Below, piece by piece: positions 29,084-40,973 of a stretch of 64,000 bases of DNA. Position numbers and translations under genes: made by a program. Under the pieces are notes generated by a model. That model did no database searches. It had not been told where the DNA came from and was given only the letters and a program-made list of their open reading frames with translations. The stretch is from Mantamonas sphyraenae (Eukaryota > CRuMs > Mantamonadidae), in assembly GCA_026936335.1 (NCBI GenBank), contig JAPMXV010000003.1, positions 124,001-188,000 on the forward strand, given 5' to 3'. The number at the start of each line of letters is the position of its first letter. Within the stretch, counting starts at the first letter, position 1.

Positions 29084-31710
29084 TCACCCTCGTCCTCGCC
29101 TGCCACGCCTTCGCCCACTCGTCCCTGTCGTGCTCGTGCTCGCTCCATCATCCGTCGTCAGCAGCCTGTCCTCGCTGTTCCTTGCCAGTGTGTCCACCAT
29201 CCGTCGCTGTGCGTCCTGGATCAGATCGTACATGTGTTCATCCGACGGCAACACACGAAACACCGGTCTCTCCGGTTCCTTCACCCCTTCCTCTTCCTTG
29301 ATCCCGCCTCCCTCTCCTCCCCCACCCCCACTGCTGCTCCCCACGCCCCCCTCTGCCTCACTTTCCCGTCGCAGATGGCTGTTCAGACGTCGTCGTGCGT
29401 CTTCAATTTCCCGTCGGCTCTTGTACTCGTGCATGTCGATGATGTACTGCTTCAGCGCCTCCCAGTGGTCTCGCTTCCGCTTCTGCAGGTCCTCCAGCAG
29501 CACCATGTACTGGAACTCTTCCGTCACTGGTGGGTACTTCCGCACCGCCTTTTCCTCTCGCTGTGCCCTGTAGCTCCGCCTGCTCGTCAGGTTCTGCAGT
29601 CTGTTCCTCCGCCGTGCCTGCTCGGCCTCCTCTCGTTCCCGTCGACGCTCCTCCAACACCTTGGGCAGCTTCTTCTCAAGCCGCTGAAACAGCCTCGACA
29701 GCAGCACCAGCTGTGCACTCCGGATCACCAGGTAGTTGCGCCACTGCCGCTGTACCTGCGTCACACACATCCTGTACTTCTTGATCACGTGCGAGAAGCC
29801 CGTCACCTCCTCCACGTCCCTGAAGAACTGACGCACCACAATCGCGCTCCTGATCCTCCGCCGCGCTCGCCATTTCTCCGCGTGTTCGTCCACATAGCTT
29901 GCGATCCGTTCCCGTGCCCCCTGCAGCTTCGACTCTGTTCGTCGCACAGAATAGTCCCGAAACACCTGCTGGATCACCCGTGCCGCAATATGCTTCTCAC
30001 GCATCTCAAACGCAAGTTGCCTGTGCTCCCGCAACCGCGTCACCCACAATGCCTGCCGACTCCCAATCACAATCATCACTGCCCACTTCTTCTGCAGAAA
30101 CTGCAGCTTCGCCTGCTTTGCCAGGAACCGCATCCGTGCCTTCTCCCGCTCCTCCCGCTCCTTTTGGTCCTTGATCTTCCTCGACTTTTGCTCCTTCCGC
30201 AGCTCGTCCATCTCGATCTTGTTCCGCTGCACTTCCAGCATACGCAGCTCATTCAGTTCCGACCGCAGTGCCAGTGTGGCCGCCATCACCTCGGGCACAA
30301 ACTCCTGGTGCACCAGTTTGTTCCTCCGGATGATGTTTCTCCGCACCTGCTTCCCTCGCTCCCGCTCCTTCTTGATTCCCTCTGCCCGTTGCTGAAACTG
30401 GTGCATTTCCACCTCGTCCTCTTTCAGCGACTCCAGCTTCCGTTGCAGCTTCAGGTTCACGCTCGTCGTGTTCTCAAACGCCGGTTTCATCCTCGGCTTT
30501 GGCCGCATTCCTCCGCCTCCTCCTCCAAGTTTCGGTGGCGACAGTTGGCTCTCCACTGCCGTCACTGACCATTCCAGCCCGTGTGTGTGTGTGTGTGTGT
30601 GTGTCTGTATGTCAGTGTCTTGCCAGCCAGACTCACCCGCTGCCTCTTTTCTCTTCCCCATGCGCACAAAACCCACCTTTTTTGTTCTCCTTTACACCTT
30701 GCCCTGCCGACTCTTCTGCTTCCACGTCTTCCTTCCTCTTCAGCTGTCGCAGCTTGGCTGTACCGTCTGCGTCTCGACGAAAACAACCACCAGTCCACGC
30801 GCAGGCATGCCACATCTTGTGTGTCAGTGTGTGTGTTGTTTGCGTCCTGTGCCTGCCCATCTCCACCCTCCACCCATCCCTCCTTCGTGCATCTGGACTC
30901 GTGCCCGAGAGCCATCCCCAACTCACCAATCAGCCCTCGCACCTGTGCGTGGTACTCATCAAACTGCTCTTTGTAGTCCACATGTGCATGCTGCATACAC
31001 ACGACATACCCCGCCTGCCGTGTCAGTACCCATCTGCCCTCCTCTCCTACCCTACCCTGCCTTTTTTCCCCACACCCACTCGACCGTTGCTTCCCTCACC
31101 CAACTCACCTCGTCCAGCACCTCGACACTCTCCACCCCGCTGTCGCTACCTCTTGCTGTCTGCAACACCCGCATGTACTTGTCCATCTGGTGGTTGTACC
31201 GTTCCGTAAACGCACTCACTGCGTTTGTGTGGGTCACACTCGTCAGCGTCTTGGGCAGACGCAGGTTGATCCTGCACGTGTGTTTCTCCTCGGTGTCAGT
31301 CATTTTCCTTGCACCCCCTGCCTGCCTGCCCCACGTCATCACATCCCATGCCACCACTGTCCCATCCTCTCCCGTTCCCCTCACCTGATTTCATCGTCTT
31401 GCGGGTCGGGCGTTTCCACACGGAACCGCATCGCACTCCGCGACAGCCTGCCCGACGAGTACGAGATCGACGACGTCACAGACTGTGCCCTGTGCATCGA
31501 TGCAAGCAATGATGTGTCGATGTAGTGCTGTGGCACATACCGTGCCCCGACACGGTCCTCTGGCTTCAGCTCCACATCCAGCTCGTCGTCTCCAAACACA
31601 TACTCCTCCTCCTCCCCCTCGTTGTAATCCGAGTGCACGTGCTTCTGCGTGGACGACGACACGTGTGCGCTACGGCCACTGTCGATACTCGGCAGGCGCA
31701 TACTGCTCAT
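29084..31710 (-). CDS. IQ-motif coiled-coil protein, copy B, 701 aa
   Basis: Exons are 31385-31710, 31109-31271, 30927-30990, 30677-30757 and 29084-30555, an exact mirror of copy A. All splice sites and the reading frame are intact, so it is not a pseudogene. Residue changes I see relative to copy A are Thr to Ala and Ser to Gly in the Glu/Gly-rich tail, plus at least two silent changes. The stop is TGA instead of TAA because homology ends there. Domain content is as in copy A: acidic N-terminus, coiled coil and IQ-like repeats. Confidence 0.85.
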
Positions 31711-31880
31711 GATGGGTGACCAGTGCGCCAGAACCTGGGTGTTTGTTCTTTTGGCTCTCGCGGAGCACCATGTCATCCTGCTCACACACACACGCTCTCT
31801 CTCTCTTTCCTTCCTTGTCACCACTCTCGTGCGCATGTGTGTGCTCTCTGACCAGCTCTACGCGTCTTCCTCTCTGCGCC

Positions 31881-32672
31881 TCAAACGCTGTGCATCTTTT
31901 TGATGTGCTTGATCACACAGGCCCTGCGGCACACTCGCAACTGACAGAAAGGGCACATAAACTGCTTCAGTTGATCGCGCAGGTGCGAGTAGAACAGTTT
32001 CGTGTGTTCACGCTCCCGTGATGGGTACTCGCGGCCCTTGCCGCAGTTGCACCGGAATCCACCGTCCGACCCAACATTCACAGCGTAGTGTTCCTCACCG
32101 TCTGGATCGATCACGGTGGTGTTCATGTCCAGGTCTGGGTAGGGGATCTTGCAATACATGGTGCCATCCTTGGCGTACATCACCTCCACCTTGCCGTGGA
32201 TTCTCGCGTCCACCACCACACGCTGGCGTTTTTGTGTTTGGGAGGGAAAAAGGTCGACCCCATTCCCCTCTTCGTTTCCGTCGTCCCGCTCTCGCTTCCT
32301 GCTGCCCGTGTCCGCCGATTCTGACGCAGCAGGGCTCGAGGCTGGTTCCGTACGCATGAAGAGTCTGGATTCCCGAGTTGAAACCTCTTCTGATCCGCGC
32401 TGCTGATCAGAAAGGTCTTCAACACGAGAAACCGGACTTTCAATGCTTGCGGAACCAGCCTCGCTCAGTCCAACCTCGTTCTCAGGTGTCAACTCAAGGA
32501 AGCCAGGCAATTTTTCCAGTTCCATGGCGTGGTACATCACATCGTCGTGAACAGGTGGACCTGTGTCGCGTTCGGTCGACGAGGTGCTGCTTGAGGACAC
32601 AGAACCGGTGTCGTCAGACAAGCCGTGGTTGTGGTTGCCATTGAAGGTGGTTGTTGTTGTAAGGCTGTCCAT
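31881..32672 (-). CDS. C2H2-like zinc-finger protein, copy B, 263 aa
   Basis: Single exon, ATG at 32672. Same architecture as copy A: acidic Ser/Thr-rich first half, SRKRERDD basic patch, a KIPYPDLDMNTTVIDP block and a C-terminal Cys/His cluster. Here the finger reads CPFC with twelve residues to HIKKMH, and the preceding Asp-Asp-Gly segment is VMYAKDGTMYCK, quite unlike copy A. Other differences are VMYHAME against TYRAME and EVGLSE against EFELSE. All finger ligands are kept in both copies. There is no upstream ATG duplication. Confidence 0.8.
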   Translation of the reverse strand: MDSLTTTTTFNGNHNHGLSDDTGSVSSSSTSSTERDTGPPVHDDVMYHAMELEKLPGFLELTPENEVGLSEAGSASIESPVSRVEDLSDQQRGSEEVSTRESRLFMRTEPASSPAASESADTGSRKRERDDGNEEGNGVDLFPSQTQKRQRVVVDARIHGKVEVMYAKDGTMYCKIPYPDLDMNTTVIDPDGEEHYAVNVGSDGGFRCNCGKGREYPSREREHTKLFYSHLRDQLKQFMCPFCQLRVCRRACVIKHIKKMHSV

Positions 32673-32879
32673 TTCGGATTGAAAGGCTTTTGAAAACATC
32701 AGGAACAGTTGGCCATCGCGGCGCGGCAGCACACGCACACGCACATGGACACACGAGCTCCTGCTTGTGCACCACCTCGCCACAGAATTCCAGCTATTCC
32801 TGTTTGCAACGTCACAGATTGCATTGCGCCATCGACAGTGACCAATCAATCCAATCTCTCCGATTTCATTCGTCCAGCG

Positions 32880-34331
32880 TCACTTGCACCCGCAGCCCTT
32901 TTTCTTCTCCCCATCCTCGTAGGCGATGATCTGAATCGACCCACCGCCTCCCGAGCTGCCTCCCCTGGACGATTTCTCCTCGTCCGCAGGAAGTGCTTTT
33001 GTGATCTCTACAAACACGTTCTCCACATTGATGTCGTCCTTTGCGCTGGTCTCGAAAAAGATGGCGCCGATTTCGTCCGCATACTCTTGGCCCACCTTGG
33101 TCTCCACGTCTCGCTGCTCCTCCAGGTCGCATTTGTTCCCTGCCATGGCAATGACGATGTTTTCTGGCCCGATTGTCCGTAGTTCCTTGACCCATTTTTG
33201 CAGGGTTTCGAACGAGTCCTGTGCGTGCATAAAGATGGCAACGGTCAGCAAGTGGCCAACAACCAGGCCCACTTCTCTCCTATTCCTTTCCCCTCGTGCA
33301 CATTGGCCAATCCTCGGATCTCATAATACTTTTCGACTCATCGCGTGAAGATCACAAGGACCAACGCTCTCCCGCTGTGCCCCACTGCGGACCACCGACA
33401 CTCGCCGGCCGATCCGCGGCACAGAAGGAGTGCGTCGACGCCCATATCAACGTGCTGTGTACCGAGGCGGGCCGTGCGTTTCCTGGAAGGCTGGTCGGGT
33501 GCGACGGAGCCGCAGAGCAGCTCCGCTGCGCCGGCTTGGCCCCCATGTCCCGCACAGTCCTCTCGGAACACGTCTGCATGCTGGACAGGCGCACTACACG
33601 CTCAAGTTGCAAGTTTTCGTCATAGGAAGGCATGTGGACAGCCAGTGCTGCCGTCGAGGCGCGCTCGCCAACGGGATTTTCCCTCCTGCGCTCACCTTGT
33701 CCGTAATATCATACACAACGATCGCAGCTGCCGCGCCGCGATAGTACATGGGGGCCAGACCCTGGTATTTCTCCTGTGCGGGGTGTGTGCGCATTCTGTC
33801 AGCCCGTGGCTCCCGTGTAGGGACAACGTCTTGCTCGCGGAATTGCCCGCCTCGCCCAAACGTACCTGACCCGCCGTGTCCTGTGAACATGGACCGAACG
33901 TCGCCCGCCGGCACGACGGTGAAGTGCATGGCAAAGAGCACGTGTGTGTGCGTGCGTGTGTGTCGTGATGGTGGGTTCGTGTCAGCACACTGCGCTGCAG
34001 CCCAGGTTGCGGGGAAGGAGGAGGGAAGCTCACCCAAATCTGGAACTTGATTGTGGTGTCGCCCACCACCAAAGACTTGGACAGGAAAGAGGCCCCGATG
34101 GTGGGTTCGTTGAACTGTTTAAATGTGTCCGACACAAACCGCAGCACCAGCGACGTCTTGCCCGTGCCCGAGTCACCCAAAAGCACAAGCTTAATCTCCC
34201 GGGTCAGCGTCTCCAGGTCACTGGACGACGCTGGCGCCTTGTACGAGTCGACCTGTGTGCCATCACGCTTCCATGTCAGCAACGCAATGTGCAACCAAGA
34301 CGCAATTCTGCACCTCCAAGCAACGCACCAT
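32880..34331 (-). CDS. RAB5: Rab5-like small GTPase, 222 aa, five exons
   Basis: Early-endosome type Rab. Exons proposed on the minus strand are 34314-34331, 34034-34252, 33866-33880, 33696-33773 and 32880-33218. G1 is GDSGTGKTSLV; the effector loop FNEPTIGASFLSK and APMYYRGAAAAIVVYDIT match Rab5/21/22; G4 is AGNKCDL; G5 is ETSAKDDINV. Exon 3 is only 15 nt and encodes exactly DTAGQ (G3). The C-terminus KKKGCGCK provides two cysteines for prenylation in a CxC-like context. The first exon (MVRCLE) is my least certain call, chosen because its 61-nt intron has a good branch motif and acceptor. A 477-nt intron precedes the last exon. Confidence 0.88.
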
Positions 34332-34391
34332 CGAGTGGGGCTCGTCCTCTTTTTCTTCTTGTCTCACACACCGCACTCCAGTTCCCCTTCA

Positions 34392-37300
34392 TCACGACAC
34401 CACACAGGTTGACGACGATGCCTTGTTGTCCTTGCTGTTGCTACTGCTACTGCTACTGCTGCTGCTACTGCTACTGCTGCTGCTGCTGCTGCTGATACCC
34501 GCACCGCGTGTTCCAGTCTGGTAGCTGCTCAGTTCGGCCTTGAGCCTTGCCACCTCTGCCTTCAACTCTTCGTTCTTGCGACGCGATTCGGCCAATTGCG
34601 GATCGTGTTCGCTTTTGAACGCAGGCCTGGGGTCGATCTGACGTGCGAGGCGCTCGCGCAGCTCCATCACCTCGGCCTCCAATTCTGCGTTTGTCAGTTC
34701 CAGCTCATGAATCCTCTCACCCATGCCCGAGCTCCCCGGGCTCGGTGGCAGCTTTAGCATCTTGTTGCGGCCGTGTTTGTAGTGATCCTTCAGCGTCTTG
34801 TTCTGCATCTCCACCTGTGCCTTCAGCTCCCGGTTCTTCCTTTCCAGCTTCTCCATGCGCTCCTGCAAGCGGCCCAGATGGCCCGTCTTTGCTGCGTTTT
34901 TCATCTTGGTCAGCACTAGGTTGCGCTGCATGCGTTTCAAGTTCGTATTGGATTTCCACTGCTCCACCGCCAGCTTCGCCAGCGTCGTCGACAGCGGGTT
35001 GTCCCTCATGCGCGGTGGTTTGGGCACGGCCACCATGCCGTTGTCGTGTCGCAGCATCTTGGACTTGTCATGTGCTGCCATCTCTGCCTCGCGTCCACTG
35101 TGTGCTGTGCGCAGCACCTGCGAGGAAGCCTCCTCGTCGTCGTCCGAAGTCTCTTCGTCCGACATCAACACCATCTCACCAGCCTCGTAGTTCAAGTCAA
35201 AGGCAATGTTTCCTGTGGCCAGGTTGCTGATCAGCTCGTCGTTGACCAAACACGGCAGGGAAACGTCGTAGTCAAACTCCGGATTGGTGGTGCGTTCCTC
35301 GCATGTCTTGGTGTGGTACCGCTTGCCCAGAAACTCAAACGAGACAAAGCAGCCGCGCGACACTTCGGGAGGCAGACCCGTGGCTTTCGTGATCTTGATG
35401 CGCACCTGCGCCATCTTCCCGCGCATCTTGTTCCACGCCTCCAGCACCGCCTCGTCGTCGTCCTCGTAAAAATCCATCTCGTCGTCTTCGTCCTCAAAGG
35501 GCAACTTGATGTCCACGCCCACAAACAGCTGCGAGGCTCCAAAGTCCCCTCCGTACGGAACAATGTGCGTGGCCTGCGTCACTTCCTGGTCTTCGTCACC
35601 GACGTCCTCCAGCTCGTCCCGCTCCGTCATGTTGACCGGAAGCAGGTTGAGAAGGGGCCGCAGGAACGGAGTTGCCTGTCCGTACGACAGGGCACCCAGG
35701 TTCCACTTGGCCATCAACTGCTGGCCCTGTTCCTGTTGCAAGCGTGTCTGCTGCATGCAGGCGTGCAATTCAAAGAAACGGGCCTTGTCGATGAGCATCA
35801 CCGAACCTGTGCTGAGGTTGTGCACCTCCAATACAACCATGCTCTCCACAGAGCCGTCGTTGACCACCACGGCCTTCAGCCGCACGCGCACGTCCAGTTG
35901 CGGCACAATGTTCATATCCTTCATCATCAGGGACACCGCGTGTGTTTGTGTCAGCAGGCTGATGAGCTCGTCCTTCTGTGCCTGCTCCTTGTTCAATGCC
36001 TCTGCGTCTGCCTTGAGCTTTGCCGCCACATCTGCCAGCCGGGCCTTTTCCGCCTCTCGCTTCTCCTCACCCAATGTCTGCAGTTGGGCGCGCATTTGCT
36101 CCAGCTCCTCTTCGCGTGCCTGCAGCGCCGCTTGGTTCTCCTGAAACTTGGCGTCCTCCTCGGCGCTGGGCAACCAACCGCGTGCGCGCAACACCTGCTT
36201 GTTGGCGGTGTCCCAGATGGGTCGCATCTCGTCGGTATCACACTTGAGATCCACGTAAAAGTATGCGTTGAGGCCAAAGCACACGGTCTGGAAGTGTTTC
36301 AACGGCGTGGCTTCCTTCACAAGCTCGCCGTCCACGCGCAGCTCGGCCTTCTCGTCCAGAGGCTGCACCACAACGTTGTTGTCGTTGTCACACGAAAACA
36401 CACAGTGGTTCTTGCGCACCTGGTAGGCGTTGAGGGTGATGTTGCACGAATCGGACGCCCCCAGCGTCGTTTCCGCCCCCTTTTGGATCATGTAGCGCAC
36501 TACACCGTCCTGGTCGTCGTCCTGGGCCAAGTTGACCAGCAAGGGTACATCCGACGTGCCTCCAGACACGTCCAGTCCCCGGTCGCGCATGTCATCCAAC
36601 ACGCGCTGCCTTTGCTCCTCGGCCTTCTTTTTCATCACGTCGGTCAACTCCTCGTCGGTCAGCTCGGCGTACTGCTGCAAGTGCACCATTTGCACCTCGA
36701 GACTTTCCAGTTGGTCGGCACGTGTGGCCAGCTCGTCCTGCAGCTCGCGCATGGCATCGGACGACGATCCATCCTCACTCTCGCGCTCTTGCAGCTCCAG
36801 CAGCTTGGCTTCCAGCTCCTCCTTCTGCTTGCGCAGGATTTCATTGTCCTGGTGCATTTCCAGCAGCCGTTGCTTTGCCGTCATGTTTTCGCCCGTGTCT
36901 TCGCTGACCACCGCGTGTGTTTTGATCTTGCTTGCATTCTGGCAGAAGCGCATGGTGCTTGCCGTCTCGTCGGCGTTGCCCGACGACGGCCCAACACAGC
37001 CAATAAGCGACGTCATGCAGTTGCCCACGAGGGCGTTTTTGAGCACCATGGCCAGCATGGAGTCGCGGAACGGGGGCACGCCCTTTCCGTCGATGATCAC
37101 CTTGATGCAACGGCTCAGCACCGTGAGCGAGTTGTTGATGGCCTTTGCTTCCTCAAACGTTTGTCCCTTGACGCCCGTCTTGCCCACGCGCTCGCTGCCG
37201 GCAAGATCCACAAGGAAGATCTGGCCGTGCTTGCGCGTCTCTCCTGGGGCCTTGCGTTCGATGTCGAGAACGAGGATGGAGTGGGAGCGAGACGACGAAG

Positions 37301-38506
37301 CGTTCATGCCAGTGGAGTTTGTGGTGCGTGCCAGGGAGCCGACCTTGAACAGCTCATACATGGTGTCGAGGTTGGACGCCGGGTAGCGGCACTCGGCCTC
37401 GTGGGCGTACTTCTTCTTGTTCTTGACACCGCGGTTGACAAACTTTGTCTTTTTGTGTTTGTCTTCCGTCACACGGATCTGTGAGGCGAGGCGGCGGACG
37501 CCGAGTGAGTCGGGGGCCGGTAGAGGGAACAGGATGCGAGCAAGCCTGCGTTTTTCCGCGACCCACACGCACGTGCGCAACATACGTTCATGTTCTCCAC
37601 GGAACAGGCCTTGCGTGAGGAAAGCAAATCGACAATGCGTTCGTTGTAGATTTCCAGGTAGCTCATGTTGATCTGCATCTGCACGCCCTCGCGTTGCATC
37701 TCTTCGTCGAGCGAGCCAAAGATGCGCGGTACAATGCCCCAGTGCTTGCGCACCTCTTCGTCAGACAGGCCCTCCGCCTCCACCTGTGTAGGAGAGGGAA
37801 CAGTCAAGGGGTCAAATATGCCGAGTACGTCACCCGGGGTGTCAGTCAATCAGGAGGGCGGTTTGGGAAGTGTCGATCACCAGCGACCCTGAGCGTTCGT
37901 CGTTTCGGGTGTGCTTGTCACTCAACGTACGTCTTTAAAGTCTTTGCCGGTCATGGTGTACGTTTTGCCACTTCCCGTCTGTCCGTAGGCAAACAGACAG
38001 GTGTTCAGGCCTGGCGATGAGGGGGAACAAGTGGGGTGTGAGCCAGAAGTCATGTTGCAAGCAAACGGCTACCACGCAGAAAAACCTAGGCACCCAGCAC
38101 GGGCAGGGCTTCACTGTCGGCGCTGCTCACCTGAGTAGGCACCCTCCACGAGGGGCTTGCCCATCTTCTGGTAGACAATCTCCTGGTCGGCCCACTTGGG
38201 GTGGTTCCAGCCAGGCTCGCCGTCGGCTGTGGTGAGATGCGTCCACAACGCGTGGGTAACCGAAAACTGCGTGCCTCGGCCAGGACCTTCGCGGTCGACC
38301 TGCACGATGTCACCGTCACCGTCTTCCTTGTCGTACATCTGCACACACATGTAGTACTTGCCGTCGTCATACTGCTCCAGGGAAGCAGCGTGCGACTTTT
38401 TCTGGTACAGATCCCTCTCGGCTGCCGACGCATTTGGCCCGGGGGGTTTGGGCATCTTTTTCGACGGCCGTACACGTACGCCAATGCGAATGGATTGCGT
38501 GGGCAT
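34392..38506 (-). CDS. Kinesin-3 family motor with FHA domain and poly-Ser tail, 1246 aa
   Basis: Plus-end microtubule motor for vesicle cargo. Exons are 38131-38506, 37931-38010, 37586-37783 and 34392-37478. The motor domain is N-terminal ([13 protein letters not shown]), with P-loop [13 protein letters not shown] in exon 2, switch [10 protein letters not shown], and switch [15 protein letters not shown] coiled coil follows, then an FHA domain (about residues 545-632, with KNHCVFSC). A later beta-rich segment ([17 protein letters not shown]) resembles the C2-like domain of KIF28-type kinesin-3. A second coiled coil and an 18-Ser run encoded by AGC/AGT codons end the chain. It lies 60 bp upstream of the Rab5-like gene on the same strand. 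Confidence 0.92.
34433..34495 (-). repeat. Trinucleotide repeat coding for poly-Ser in kinesin
   Basis: AGC/AGT-type units on the minus strand encode about 18 Ser near the kinesin C-terminus. Similar AGC tracts occur at about 39607-39650, 40939-40972 and 45597-45660, always in a frame that gives Ser, not Gln or Ala. That suggests selection or tolerance at the protein level. Confidence 0.85.
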
Positions 38507-38590
38507 TGGGACTGTGCGTGTGTGTGTGTGTGGGGGGGGGAATTGAACGCGCGGGCGCAGCTCCAAGCCAATCACCGCAACACATCCAGC
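38507..38590. promoter_or_regulatory. Divergent promoter between kinesin-3 and archaemetzincin
   Basis: 84 bp between opposed ATGs, with a TG repeat and poly-G run at about 38518-38540. No other element is recognised. Confidence 0.4.
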
Positions 38591-39725
38591 ATGAGCAGAC
38601 GCACCGGCTTCCAGGTGCCTTCCAAGCAACGAAGACAACGCGCTGTAGGCGACCTGATTACAGAGAACGACAAGTGAGTCGGCGGGGATGGACGCGTTTG
38701 GGCTGGAATTCTCGTTGTTGACACGACGACCCCGCAGGAAACTCTACACTGAGGATGAGAACTTGTTCAAGCCAATCGCCAAACCAAAGTCAGGGGATTG
38801 GCTGCACAGCCACAAGGAAAGCGCGCAAACATTCCATCAGTACTCGGGCTCGCAGCGCGCAGGGCCGTGGAAGCGGGCAGACACCATTGCCCTCTACGTC
38901 ATTGGAGAGTTTGAAGAGGGCAAGAGTCCGGCAATGGAAGACCTTCAGAGCTACTGCAGCGCGTTCTTTGGTCTGAAGGTGCGTGTGGAGCAGGAGATCG
39001 GGCTGGATTCCATTGAACGGTGCAACATCAACTCGCGGATCGACGACAGTGGCAATCTGCAGCTGGACGGCGCGAGCATTCTGGAGCACTTGGACACGTT
39101 GAAGCCTGAGAATTGCTTCTGCAAAGTGGCAGTGACTTGTGTGGACATCTGGCCGGGCAGAGACGGGTGGAACTTTGTGTTTGGCCTTGCATCGCCAGAT
39201 GCATTGTGTGGTGTGTTCTCGTTTGCTCGTTACAACCCACACTTCTTTTCAGGAGACATGGACGAGCAACTGAGTGCCGAAGAGCTGTCTCTGATGCTGC
39301 TGCGGTCGGTCAAGGTGCTTGGCCACGAACTGCTCCACATATACGGCATCAAACACTGTTGCTACTTCAACTGTTTGATGCAAGGAAGCAACCACTTGGA
39401 CGAGAGCGACAGCAAGCCGGTCCATCTCTGTCCCATGTGTCTGCGAAAGCTGATGTTCTCAAGCACGAGCATCGAACTTGACCCGCTCGCTCGCTACGCG
39501 GCTCTGCAGACATGGTTTGCAGAACATGGCTTCGAAGAGGAAGCAAACTGGTACGGGAGTCGCATTGAGAGCATCGGGACGCTGGACCCGCCAAAGCCGA
39601 GGAAAAGTAGCAGCAGCAACAGCAGCAGCAGCAGCGGTAGCAGCAGAAGCAGGCCATGGAGGCAGAAGACGAGCAAGAAGAAGAAAAAGAGCAACAGCTC
39701 GTCAAAGGACTCGTCGAGTGATTGA
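38591..39725 (+). CDS. AMZ: Archaemetzincin (AMZ-like) metalloprotease, 356 aa
   Basis: Zinc protease of the archaemetzincin family (M54). Exons are 38591-38673 and 38738-39725, joined through a 64-nt intron with TTGACAC before the acceptor. The signature HELLHIYGIKHC (about residue 225) holds three His ligands and the catalytic Glu. It is followed by CLMQGSNHLDESD and HLCPMCLRKL, supplying the extra Cys4 structural zinc site of this family. There is no signal peptide, so a cytosolic or nuclear location is expected. The C-terminus is a Ser-run then Lys/Ser tail (KKKKKSNSSSKDSSSD) not typical of AMZ proteins. Confidence 0.93.
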
Positions 39726-39783
39726 CAATGATTGATTGTGACACATGATCCTGACCAACCAACGGAAAAGCGCGTTTGTGGCG

Positions 39784-40938
39784 ATGAAGGTGTCGGTGCA
39801 GCTGGGAGAGGAACGTATAAAGCTCATTTGTATGTAGTGTGGCATTGGGGGACCGAGTGTGGAGGGCAGTGAGAAGGGTGTGGGCGGCTGTTGACACGCG
39901 GGAGAACGGGGTCCACCAACCACAGGCAAACAAGACGCCACTGCGGCCGAGGTGATAGAGAAGGCTGTGAAGTACATGGCACGTCGCAACGTGCAGGTGT
40001 CGATTGGGGCCCTTGCCACGAGCGAGTCTGACGGGAGAGAGCGGCTGGAGCCCGACGAGTCTGTGCACGGAGCGACCGAACTGGTGGCTGTGGATTTCAG
40101 CATGGACGACGGCAGTGAGCAGGAAGAGACTCGACCACGCACAAACTCCATGGCTCGACGTCGCACATCGTCAGTACGGATTTCCTCGGACAATGGTGAG
40201 TTGGAGGTTGCAGCAGGAGATACGCGCAGCTTGGGTGGGCTAAGGTTGCGATTCGCGTTTGTCCATTCTCTGACACGCGGTGCACTGTGGACGTGTGGCT
40301 TTGACGGCGGACGACAGCACTCCGACCAAGCCTGGGCGGACGCAGGGTTTCCATGATCGACCAGCAGGCAATGCCGTTTGATTTGACAGAGGTGCATTCG
40401 GAGGGCTTGGGCTCGGGGGGCATCGACACCGCCAGCGTCGGACTGGCCCTGCAGCTGCAAGAGGACGAGGACAGCGGCAAGACAACCAATGCTCTTGGGG
40501 GAAACACACAAACAGGAACTTCAGCACCGCTGGCAGTGGACAAAGAGACGCTGAAACTGCTGGAGGACGGCTACAAGTGGAAGCGCGGCTCGTTGCGACT
40601 GAGGCGCTTCCTGAAGGACTACAAGCACAACGAAGCGGCCGAAATGCAGCTTGTGTGGTAAGCGACGGGTGTTTCCAAGAGAGAGGGGTGTGTGGGGCGA
40701 GGAGTTGAGCGTGTTTGGGTGGGTTGTGGACTGACAACTGAGGGTTGTTTGCAGCGCCATGGAATTGGCTCAGCTGCTGAGCTCGTTTCGGCAGGACGCA
40801 CGCACGCTGGCGGAACTGATCATCAATGAGTTGGGTGCAGAGGGAACGAGGAGACGTGTGCCGCCGTTGGAAGGCACGCAGAACGAATATGTGGCGTGCG
40901 GACTGCACTTTGTCCTTGCCGAAGAACCCGAGATTGTC

Positions 40939-40973
<35 letters not shown>

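Larger units (their letters stand above)
29084..32797 (-). repeat. Inverted repeat, right arm (about 3.71 kb)
   Basis: Reverse complement of 21223-24966. It lacks the 22-bp start-codon duplication and a 15-bp segment near 31825, and has six extra bases in the zinc-finger patch (32151-32201). The outer boundary lies about 80 bp from the Rab5-like stop codon. Confidence 0.95.

Noticed and set aside
29006..30568. Plus-strand open frame of 520 codons opposite IQ copy B (mirrored at 23482-24969)
   Set aside because: Leu/His/Pro-rich antisense shadow; it appears in both arms only because the arms are copies.
35046..37484. Long plus-strand open frame (812 codons) opposite kinesin
   Set aside because: It is antisense to a well-conserved kinesin-3, is His/Val/Gln-rich, has no domain and results from GC-rich codon bias.
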